Below the pieces are notes generated by a model. That model saw only the letters and a program-made list of their open reading frames with translations. It was not told the DNA's origin and did no database searches. A stretch of 64,000 nt of DNA from Ocypus olens. Its lineage: Eukaryota > Arthropoda > Insecta > Coleoptera > Staphylinidae. Both the position numbers and the translations under genes were made by a program. The stretch lies in the NCBI GenBank assembly GCA_910593695.2, contig OU343062.1:27444531-27508530 (forward strand). Direction: 5' to 3'. Below, in pieces: positions 55,554-64,000 of this stretch (position 1 is the stretch's first letter; each line of letters starts with the position of its first letter).

Positions 55554-56184
55554 TTCGATTAATCCCATTAAAGTCATTGTATGCAGCCTAAAATTTATTT
55601 AGGCGATAGTTTGTAGTTTATATAATATGACCATAACCGATAGTCGGCTTCATAGTGGTGGAAAGTCCGTCAGCTGGACCGCAAAAAATGCTGCGCGCTC
55701 AATGCTGCGTTTCAATTGGGAGGTCTTTCCACTATTGTGGTGGCGTCTGTCAATTATTTTCATGTTATGTAAACCACAAACCGTCACCTGAATGAATTCT
55801 AACCTGCATTCTATGACTTCATTTTCGCAGTTTACCAAGTAATACGTTAACTGACGCACATTCCACCCCCAGACAAGGATCTGACGAGTTTTTTTTTTAA
55901 TGAATTATGTATAGGTAGTAAATATTGACCTTAACAATTTTTCAGCGTGCATAAAATAACTAACCGGAAAATTTTTCTTGACAAGTTCCGCAGTCTACCA
56001 CAACTCTACCCACCGCTTGTGGAGGGTCGACTGTCGGTTACCTCATGAACAATATAGGAACTACCAATGGTATAAAATTCAGCGTGCATAAAATTACTTG
56101 ATTAAAAGTGACGCTACCTCCCGGACTATTATGTTATTATTGAGTATTTTGTGAGTTTGTGAAATTTATTTTGAAATTGTTGAA
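55554..56184. other. no gene; CAGCGTGCATAAAAT direct repeat
   Basis: TTCAGCGTGCATAAAATNAC occurs at 55943 and again at about 56078, bracketing about 135 bp. A short hairpin based on GTGGTGGAAAG/CTTTCCACTAT lies at 55655-55735. Nothing coding is recognised. Confidence 0.4.
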
Positions 56185-56650
56185 ATTAAATAAATTAGAA
56201 GCAGCCTCATTTGTTGCAGAAGTATTAAAAAATTTAATAAAACGAAATTTAGCCTTCACTTAAGTGTATTTTATTCTTTAACATTCAATTCAAATGCGAA
56301 GCTGCACTGATGAGAAATCAATCTCGAAACGCGTCTGCAGATGGCTATTTATTTAATTTTTACATATTATAAGTTCAATTTTATAGTTTAAAGTTTTCAA
56401 ATTCAATTTAGTTTAATTTTCAAGTTAGTCCTGTGAGTAGAAATTAGCGATCTTGAACCAATGTTATTTCGCTGGTAGTGCACATTTCTTTTGTATCATT
56501 CAATATCCGGCGTAGAACTAGCCAGGGAAATAGTTGTCAATAAGTTATTTGTTTATAGTCTTAGACTTAATTTTGCTTTGCAGAGTTACGAACAGGTTGA
56601 ATATTCAAATATTCAGGCTATATTTCGTTTTATTAAATGTATTGTTGAAT
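56185..56650 (+). repeat. interspersed repeat family R1, best copy, with hammerhead motif
   Basis: Landmarks in order: TTGTTGCAGAAGTATT, the hammerhead motif, ATTTTATAGTTTAAAGTTTT, GTTAGTCCTGTGAGTAG, CATTCAATATCCGGCGTAG, CAGAGTTACGAACAGGTTGA, ATATTCAGGCTATATTTCG. Related copies are at 9240, 15045, 17880 and 51930. Hammerhead-bearing repeats with inverted or head-to-head copies resemble terminal repeats of Penelope-like elements, but no Penelope RT or GIY-YIG frame is nearby. Confidence 0.6.
56302..56340 (+). ncRNA. hammerhead ribozyme motif (type I layout, minimal stems)
   Basis: CTGCA (56302) pairs with TGCAG (56336-56340) as stem I. CTGATGA is at 56307-56313. A 12-nt stretch GAAATCAATCTC can close stem II with only two pairs. 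GAAAC is at 56326-56330, then GC, then GTC, with predicted cleavage after C56335. All universally conserved core positions (CUGAUGA, GAAA, UH) are present. A one-pair stem III is typical of the minimal hammerheads in Penelope-like elements and retrozymes. Confidence 0.6.
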
Positions 56651-57179
56651 TTTTCGTCGAGTTATAATCCAACGTTTTACCTGTCGAAGTAATTAGTGTT
56701 ATATTTACAATTTAAAGTTTGATGTTAATTACGTCATACGTACACCCATAATATTTTTTTGGTATAAATAAGGAAAATATTACGTGAAATGGTATAAACC
56801 TCATGCCGTATTTTTCGGAATAATTAAGGGATACTTGTGGTGTCTAGACGAATTCCAGAACGTGGCCTGAACAAACGAGATGAGAGCTCGTGTGAATCGG
56901 TGAAGGAATGTGGATGAGACGTACGTACCCTCACACACATACACACACTCACGCACAGATACGCGAGGAATCAAATTAAAGGGTTTGTTTAGTCTACAGT
57001 TTAGATAATCAATAAAAATGAAAAATTCTCATTCCCACGACCACACCAACCATAATCAACCAACGAAATATTGAATCACGCCGAGAAGTAAAATGAAAAA
57101 CAATAATTCGATGAAAGAAAACTTGGTAAGATGACCGCCACTGGTCATTCCTGATTAATGGTACTGACAATAGGTAAAC
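56651..57179. other. no supported feature
   Basis: A short (AC)n-like stretch lies at 56930-56955. No motif-bearing frame. Confidence 0.4.
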
Positions 57180-57513
57180 ATTAGTAAATAATCCAGCTTT
57201 TCACCGAGCACGGCCCGTTTTTAAATAGGGCATAATAGTAATAATAACACCAAATGGTGTTTTACTACAAATACTATGACAGCAAATACATCTGAATAGA
57301 ATATAAACATTCGTAAACAATCGGGCTTTTCACCGAGCACAGTCCGTTTTCAAATAGAACATAACAGCAGTAATGACACCGTATGGTGTTCAACTATAAC
57401 CACAAATCAAAGTAACGATTGCAAATACATCTAAATAAAATGTACACATTTGCAAACAATCTGCTTAGGACCCATTTTCAATGGCACATAATAGCGACAA
57501 TGACACCATATAT
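57180..57513. repeat. degenerate tandem repeat, ~130-bp unit, about 2.7 copies
   Basis: GCTTTTCACCGAGCACRGYC at 57196 and 57325, with a diverged third start near 57463. Each is followed by AAATAGNRCATAAYAG and ATGACACCRTATGGTGTT-like sequence and AAATACATCTRAATARAAT. Period 129-138 bp. Confidence 0.65.
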
Positions 57514-57698
57514 TGTTGTATGTATGTATTTATTTCATGTTTTGATAGTAAGTCTTACACACGTCAGGTTAAAAAGTATATAAATAATACAGAAGTGGTA
57601 AATAATAGATTGCACATAAAAAATTATTATAATATTCCAAATAAGACATAAAAATGTGAAAGTAAATAAAACATAAATAATTAGTAATGTACAGAAAC
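57514..57698 (-). repeat. LINE 3'-end fragment
   Basis: The plus strand starts TGTATGTATGTATTTATTTC and then GATAGTAAGTCTTACAC. On the minus strand this is a GTATGTAT-type tail after a 3' UTR resembling the end of LINE LB (TTATTGATGCTATAGACACG with AAGTCTTACAC). Short and non-coding. It is cut by the Crypton-derived repeat at 57699. Confidence 0.4.
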
Positions 57699-58312
57699 AA
57701 ATAGTTATTTAAGCAACAAGGAACGTAAGGACGTACGAGCCGAGGCGGAGCCGAGGCTCGTCGCCTGCCGACAATGTTAATTGTCATTACGTTCCGTGTT
57801 GCTTATTAATTTTTTTTCCACTACCGGAAATATAATACTTAAAAAGATCAGAAAATATTCTAAAATACGGCTTGTAACATTTGGGATTAAAATATTTATA
57901 GTCACCTATGCGTCCGATGGCAACCCAGCAACCGAGAAAACAATGTCGAATTTTGTTTGTTTGTGTCAATCCAGTGAAACTTCCTGCGAGCATGGATGCA
58001 AACGAAGCTGCGAATATTGCGTGCGTGTTAGAACCTGTTACCGACAAAATCGAAAAAGGTATGTGTCCTGTTACGACTCTTTAAGCAGTGATTATGTAAA
58101 AAGGATGCCGATGCTGTAGGTATAGACGAAAATGTGTTGCTCGCCCATATGTTGGAGCGTTACGTTTCTGTTTATTATTTTCCTAGGTCCGTAAGTAAAA
58201 ATTAAGTTCCGTCGTCAAGGACAACAAACACCACGAATGTTATCAGCCACTTACGATACCTGTAACCATGGATGTAATGCTTAGTTACGTTGTCGGTAGC
58301 GGAAAAAATATT
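57699..58312 (+). mobile_element. short Crypton-derived element (family K), copy 2
   Basis: Inverse of copy 1 (48186-48822) with high similarity. The 5' hairpin is GCAACAAGGAACGTAAGGA (57712) facing CATTACGTTCCGTGTTGC (57786), with a shorter loop than copy 1. The bracketed part runs from TTTCCACTACCGGAAAT (about 57820) to GTCGGTAGCGGAAAAAA (58308). It encodes the same fragment: RKRYVSCYDS, then KKDADAVGIDENVLLAHML in shifted frames. Confidence 0.65.
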
Positions 58313-58798
58313 ATTATAGTACCGTACCACTAAAAGCATATACAAGTAATACATGAAATAAAGAAAAAATAAATGAATAAATAATTGAATGACGATTTCA
58401 ATCTGTTGATATTATCCATTATGTAATATTCGAGCCGAGGAACTCATCAAAAGTGTATGATGCCGTTTTTATAAGCAGTTCCTTTATGGTAGATTTAAAA
58501 TTTGGTAAGGACATATTTTAGGAGCCGCTAAAAATGGCCAGAGTAGACTTGGGTTTATTGCGGTCGGTAATAATCACCAGACGGTCGTAAAAATGTCAAA
58601 CTCGCGGGCACGTGCCCAGCGGATAGAATTTGAAATTTTTGGCCCAAGCAGGTAGTGAGCCCTTTTTGGGGGTGTATTATAATAAGCCGTGCATGTCTAA
58701 ACTGGTTGATCGACCCCAAGATAAAGATGAAATAATTAAGAAATGGAATACTTTTCCTCATCATAGGTGTATTTATTATCAGTAATATTTGATATTAT
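58313..58798. other. no supported feature
   Basis: No gene recognised. The 69-residue minus-strand frame at 58555-58764 has no motif. Confidence 0.4.
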
Positions 58799-59470
58799 AC
58801 AGGGTGTTTCAAATTCGAGACGCACCATGATGATCCCGCTTATTAGAAGAGATAGAGGGTATGGCACTTTTGCAGAATTTTATGCTGATTAATAATCCAT
58901 AAAAATTACGTAATTTTTTTTGATTTTCGTTTTTTCTTTATATCTTTCTTAATTGAGGAGATATTCAAGAATGGTAAAGACGTTCGTATCATCAACTTTC
59001 TTATATCTTATAGACGATTTATTTATTTTTCACCACTTTAAATTTAATTTTGATGATATTGCAAACACTTATTTTAATAATAATAAAATTCAAAAGCTAA
59101 AATGATTTTGAAAGATCGACATCGTGTGAAGTGATTTGAATTTTTGTAGAATTTTTTTCTTGCGATTCATATTATTTTTTTTATTTTTTGTGCTCGAGAG
59201 TTGGACATTGAAGAAAATACATTTTCAGAAATTCATAACTCGACTGAAAATGCTGCACATTCAAAAACCAAAATTATTATTAAAATATTAACGCCTTGTG
59301 AAGTAAACTAAAATTTTGTATAATTTTATCCTTCTGTTTTATACTAATTTTTAATTTTTGCATTCCAGTGTGCGTCATTGAAAAAAATACATTTTCAAAA
59401 ATTCATAATTCGACTGAAAATTGCTGCACATTCAAAAACCAAAATGATTTTAGTTTTTAAATGTACTTTA
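58799..59470. repeat. CAGGGTGTTTCAAATTCGAG end followed by ~170-bp tandem repeats
   Basis: ACAGGGTGTTTCAAATTCGA at 58800 has the form of a mariner-type TIR tip, but no matching right end was found. From about 59090, units containing a CATTTTCARAAATTCATAA block with CTGCACATTCAAAAACCAAA occur at 59220-59275 and 59390-59445. TCGTGTGAAGTGATTTGAAT and its variant mark further unit starts, giving a period of about 170-180 bp. Confidence 0.55.
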
Positions 59471-59939
59471 AACATATAATACATATCAATTTTGTTATCA
59501 AGAAATAAATATTATTACTTTGAAATATGTGCTACTTGTGTAAAAATAAGAAAATCCGCGAACAAATCTGTTTTTAATTTTAAAAATGAAAATAGTATTG
59601 GACAAATAATATATATGTAATAATTACTAAAATTTATATATACGTAATCCCTATTAACAGCCTTTTGACATGATTACATTTTTTACATATTTTTCGAATA
59701 AACAAGACTGTCACCTGGGCTATCGACCTAATGTTTTTCGGCCCTAGAATATGTATATACTTGAATTAGATTAATTTATTGTATATTGGTTTAAATCAGA
59801 TTTTTCGGAGTTACTGAACATAGATATAAATTCATTGATCCATGTTACATTTAAAAGTAAACGTTTTGAATTTGATATTTGCCGTTTAGATTGAAAAAGT
59901 ACGTGTAATATAAATTAAATATGAGTTAGTTTCATTCAG
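59471..59939. other. no supported feature
   Basis: Very AT-rich, nothing recognised. Confidence 0.4.
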
Positions 59940-60160
59940 CGTATGTTAGTTTGGAACGGATTTTGAGTTGTGTAGCATTCATTTAAAGGAATTCCTTTTA
60001 AAATTTAAAGGGAAGGTCGAACGCAGGTACTAGGGGTGAAGAATGGGAACATCTGGCAACATAAAAGCCAAGGTTGCCAGCCCTATAAATATTTGAAAAT
60101 TGATTTTCATAGTTACGGTTTAAATTAATAACATTTTTTAAGTTTTCGCGGCACTATTAT
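59940..60160. repeat. interspersed repeat family R2, copy 2
   Basis: Matches 16745-16975 along its length (see that entry for landmarks). It is followed within 25 bp by the large palindrome. Confidence 0.6.
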
Positions 60161-60183
60161 TACTACTATCGTAGCTTTTTATA

Positions 60184-62137
60184 CCGGGTGACCCAGCGAT
60201 CTGTAAAAGCCCTATAACTTATTTTCTATTTGAGATATCGAGTTCTAGTTTTTTTGAACTGGTACCCACACTTATCCTGCATATTTTAAAAATATAAATG
60301 TTTTTGTACAGGGTGTCCCAGTATACATAACAGAGCAAAGTTATGTTTTTTTTTAATGGAACACCCTATATTTTATACTTTATTTTCAACCGTCTTGAGA
60401 AGCTGATAGAAAAAGTATAAGAGAGTATGGGTCTATTATGGACGATTGGTTAGTTATGGGCAAATTTGTGACAAAAACAAGGACACATTGAGAAAATTGC
60501 AGAAGCGCTCCTAGCAAAGCTAGCGTCATTTTGTATACACTAAAGAATTTTCCACATCATGAAGAATAATACAAATCGGCTTTGGTTCTTTTTTGTCCAT
60601 ACTGCTATACAGGGTGTCAACATACGCAAAATAATGGATAACTACTTTTTTTCAAATGGAACATCCTATATATCTTGCCACCAATGCATGGCATTTTTGA
60701 TAAGCTTTCCAATGATGTACAATTTGTATAATGAAATATTAAGGATTCTTGAGATTTACCATAAAAATATTTTTCTTTTGTCACCTTCTGCTCATTTTTA
60801 AATTTTCAGCCAAAACTATCAATTTTCTAAAAAAGTAATAGGAGACCAAAGCTGTAGAGCGGAAAATTTTCGATCGATATCGGTCTTTCGACTTTTCCAA
60901 TAAATCGTGCATTGCCCGCCAGAGTGCGCAAAATCGTGACCGTATATGCATTTTAGCATTTTTTTCAAATTGTTTAATAATTAATTGCACTATACTTTAT
61001 TTTCCACGCCCTCTAGCAGAAAAACGGATAATTGTAGAATAATTCAAATGACCTACATCGATTGAAAATGTTCCGCTCTACAATTCTTAATAGAAGCAAT
61101 TTTTGCTCTAAATGCATAGTTTTCGCTGAAAATTCAAAAAACCATTCAAAAACGCGAAAATTGATACGAACATTTTTAATTTGCATTTTTAGCGAAAACT
61201 ATGCATTTTGGGCAAAAATTGCTTCTATCAAGAGTTGTAGCGCAGAACATTTTCAATCGATATGGGTCATTTGAATTTCCCTATAATTTCCTGTTTTTTC
61301 GCTAGAGGGTGCGGAAAATAAAGTATAGTGCCATGTATTAATAAAAAGTTTGAAAAGAAAACGCTAATATGCGTATACGGTCACGATTTTGCGGGCTCTG
61401 GCGGGCAATGTACGCATTATCTCAAAAGTTGAAAGACCTGTACCGATCGGAAATTTTCCGCTCTACAAGTTTGGTCTCTTATAATTTTTCCTGAAAATGC
61501 ATAGTTTTGGCTGAAAATTCAAAAATCAGCAGAAGGTGACAAAACAAATATGTTTTTATTGATAAATCTCAAGAATCCTTAATATTTTGTTATACAAACT
61601 GTATATCATTAGAAAGCTTATTAAAAATGCCATAGATTGCTGGCAACGTATATAGGGTGTTCCATTTGAAAAAAAAATAGTTATCTATTGTTTTGCGTAT
61701 GTTGACACCCTGTATAGCAGTATGAATAAAAAAAGACCAATACCGATGTTTATTATTCTTCATGACTTGGAAAATTTTCTAGTGTATAAAAAATTATGGT
61801 ATCTTTGCTAGGAACGCTTCTGCAATGTTTTCAATGTGTACATGTTTTTGTTACAAACTTGGCCATAACTAACCAACCGTCCATAATAGACCCATAGTAT
61901 CTTATACTATTTTTATCAGATTCTTAAGGGAATTAAAAATAAAGTATAAAATATGGGGTGTTCCATTAAAAAAAACATAACTTTGATCTGTTATTTATAC
62001 TGGGACACCCTGTACAAAAACATGGATATTTTTAAAATATGTAGAATAGGTGTGGGTACCAGTTCATGAAAATTAGAAGTCGATATCTCAAATAGCAAAT
62101 AAGTTATGGGGCTTTTACAGATCGCTGGGTCACCCGG
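60184..62137. mobile_element. 1.95-kb near-perfect palindrome, TA-flanked foldback element
   Basis: The left tip CCGGGTGACCCAGCGATCTG (60184) and the inverse right tip (ending 62137) are both flanked by TA (60182-60183 and 62138-62139). The arms are 60184 to about 61130 and about 61185 to 62137, with a spacer of about 50 bp. Arm landmarks mirrored in order: GTACAGGGTGTCCCAGTAT, TTTTTAATGGAACACCC, ATACAGGGTGTCAAC, CTCAAGAATCCTTAATATT (in one orientation), CACCTTCTGC and TGCATAGTTTTCGCTGAAAA. The arms differ by scattered substitutions and small indels. Internal GGGTGT motifs suggest smaller elements joined inside each arm. No transposase is present, and frames within it are not genes. A transcript across it would form a hairpin of roughly 950 bp. 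Confidence 0.85.
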
Positions 62138-63199
62138 TATATTAACGGTCTCATTTTCAAAAGGGGGCACTTGAATTTCTTTGTTCTTTTACTTCTTTGA
62201 TTTAGTCGATGTATAATTTAATTGAGCTCTTACTTTTTTAGGCAAGAGAAAACTTAATAGTGTGATTGCACAAATTTCACCAGTAGATGTTTGAAATTTT
62301 CCATGGATTGATAGAAACACTATGAATAATATAAATGCAGATTACATATTTTATTTGGTTTACTTCATCTGGATCTGCGGGAAAAATATGTGGGGTCCTC
62401 AAAACAAATACTCTAGCATTTTTGACTCTAGGACAACCCAGACACGATCTTTTTTACATCTTAAATATAAATTTCCATTTTGTGTCATATTTTCTGATAT
62501 ATAAACATATCGTGGACATAAAAAGTTTTCGTAGAGTCACAGATAACTTCCATCTTCTTACTTAGAATACTGTCACAGTACTGTTAAACTTTCAATAATT
62601 TCTTCACCAGAACATTCAATTTACTTATTTTATATAATCCAAAATTTCCAGAGTCACAACTGCTTAGAAATACAGTAAAACTGGATAAAATGCTGAATCA
62701 ATTGCAAATGCCCCGTTAAAAAAAAGTGAATTATGAAACCGATACTGATTTCCATGACTTCAATGTGCCCACTAATAAATGAAATCTTATTTGAAGCTTA
62801 TATTTTCCTATTTTCTATTCATAACAGTACATTTAATGACATTTCCAACACTTTTTTAAGAATAATAAGTAATTAACGCGCACTAATAACACATGAGTAA
62901 TTTAATGTTCATTTCATACAGTATAGTTATAACTCAATTGTATTATAATCTTCGCAATGATATCAGCTTTAATTTTCCTATTTCCTATTCATAATTGTGC
63001 ATTTTATTACCTCACTTTACTAGAATATCTTTTTGGAAGCTTGTCCAGACCTCGTCTCTAGCAGGTGGAAAAGGTTCGAACATGGTCATAAATTACAATT
63101 TCTATACCATTATGTCGAGAATAGAATCCATAATCATCGGTAGTAAACAACCCGCAAGTTATACCCCTTGTTCAAGCCGCTCTGGCCAACTATAGTCGC
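62138..63199. other. no supported gene
   Basis: TTTTCCTATTTYCTATTCAT occurs at about 62805 and 62976, a short direct duplication. The two overlapping frames at 62322-62565 have no motif. Confidence 0.4.
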
Positions 63200-64000
63200 C
63201 ATATTTTTAAGGTTGGTCCCCAACTTATTAAAAAAACTTAGGGCCGTAGTAATTTTCGGCTGTAGACATTTATATATGAATACTGCTGGTACAGCTAATA
63301 TACCGTATTTGGTATGGGAGGATTTGCAATCTTCTTTGTATCCTAAATTTGCAACGATCCTAACGGGTTTCCTCTGCAGTGCAAACAGTCTAATGACGAG
63401 AAGCTGAATGGCCCCACAATATGGCTCTGTACGTTAGATACAATGACAATGGCAGACCATAATAGGCTTTCATTTAGACTCTGGGAGACACATTACATGA
63501 AGTATTTCGGAGGCAGAAAATACCTTTTGACACTACCTCATTACCATGTAAGTCCCATTTTAGAGTGGGATCTAAACTGATCCTAAGAATTTAGTTGCAA
63601 TTGCGAAAGTCATATCATGTTTTCTTAGAGTAAAGAGCATTTCAACGGACTTTCAGTTATTTACAAATAACTTATTGCTAGCAAACTATTGTGTTGTACT
63701 TGCGTCATTGTGGATGACTAACGCATCTTCCAACCTTTCAGAGGGATTTATAAGTGTGGTATCAACTGCAAATAAAATACTTTGGGACTTTGGTATGGTG
63801 TAGGAAATCATTGACGTAAATAAGAAATAATATGGGTCCTGGACTGGAACCTTGTGGGACACCATACTTATTGGGAAGATATTTGGATTCCTCATTAGTA
63901 ATGCAAACTTTCTGGAGCTGATTTTCCAGATATTAACTCACAAGATTACAACTTTGATTACTAAAATTGTAAAGCTTCTTTTTTTTTAAAGTAGCGGATG
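63200..64000 (-). pseudogene. LINE (family LF) RT fragment, runs off window
   Basis: The minus strand reads KYGVPQGSSPGPILFLIYVN (about 63885-63825), then DF and a degraded region where the catalytic box should be (ICS-stop). Next, KFLRISLDPTLKWDLHGNEV (about 63590-63530), AYYGLPLSLYLTYRAILWGH, then FALQRKPVRIVANLGYKEDC (about 63385) and KYGILAVPAVFIYKCLQ (about 63270). These are the catalytic palm entry, the KFLGI block and the C-terminal block of a CR1/Jockey-type RT. About 200 bp between palm and KFLGI look deleted. The 5' part lies beyond base 64000. Confidence 0.65.

Noticed and set aside
55650..55859. 69-residue minus-strand frame
   Set aside because: No motif; overlaps a small hairpin and an unexplained spacer.
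1..64000. tRNA or rRNA genes
   Set aside because: I looked for A-box/B-box-like GGTTCGAATCC patterns and conserved rRNA blocks and saw none convincing; a tRNAscan/covariance search would decide.

Overview
The window looks like transposon-rich intergenic DNA from an AT-rich arthropod genome, most likely an insect and plausibly a beetle. The reasons are: no bacterial gene organisation; spliced or fragmented coding remnants; many (AT)n and (CA)n tracts; and a mixture of APE-type LINEs, a BEL/Pao retrotransposon, and mariner-like, P-like, hAT-like, PIF-like, Transib-like and Crypton-like DNA transposons. The species call is inference. I found no convincing single-copy host gene, tRNA or rRNA. Almost every readable protein is transposon-derived, and nearly all are broken.

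Layout. 1-2655: 5'-truncated minus-strand LINE whose ORF2 stays open to the window edge. 2832-5517: mariner-like element with about 435-bp terminal inverted repeats (TIRs), internally deleted, containing a hAT-like element (3887-5016) built around a 180-bp satellite. It sits beside a Transib/RAG1-like transposase remnant (5520-6487, minus). 7091-8362: TIR element invaded by a P-like element with a THAP domain (7179-7800). 8849-9096: foldback with a decayed hammerhead-like fold. 10292-11515: mariner-like relic carrying a LINE fragment. 11680-20880: AT-rich DNA with short interspersed repeats.

20885-29965: BEL/Pao pol (protease, RT, RNase H, integrase) split by a 6.1-kb long-TIR element (21601-27749), which itself holds a PIF-like MITE (22044-22550) and a nearly complete CR1-like LINE (22944-27208). 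A foldback element (29940-30480) ends the integrase. 31050-38285: one mariner-like element split by two minus-strand LINEs (31412-35561 and 35562-37588). 39249-40291: Crypton-like tyrosine recombinase with a 50-nt intron. 40961-42146: IS630/Tc1/mariner-type DDE transposase pseudogene. 43490-43958: possible LTR fragment.

45022-46556 and 55430-55553 are further copies of the long-TIR family. 48186-48822 and 57699-58312 are inverted copies of a short Crypton-derived family. 48900-53109 and 53110-55430 are two decayed plus-strand LINEs. 56185-56650 is an interspersed repeat with a canonical-looking hammerhead ribozyme core. 60184-62137 is a nearly 2-kb palindrome with TA flanks. 63200-64000 is a minus-strand LINE RT relic.

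The elements do not act together as a pathway. The biology here is the nesting order (relative insertion ages), deletion derivatives that may have been mobilised by intact relatives, and RNA-level structures (hammerhead motifs, long hairpins).
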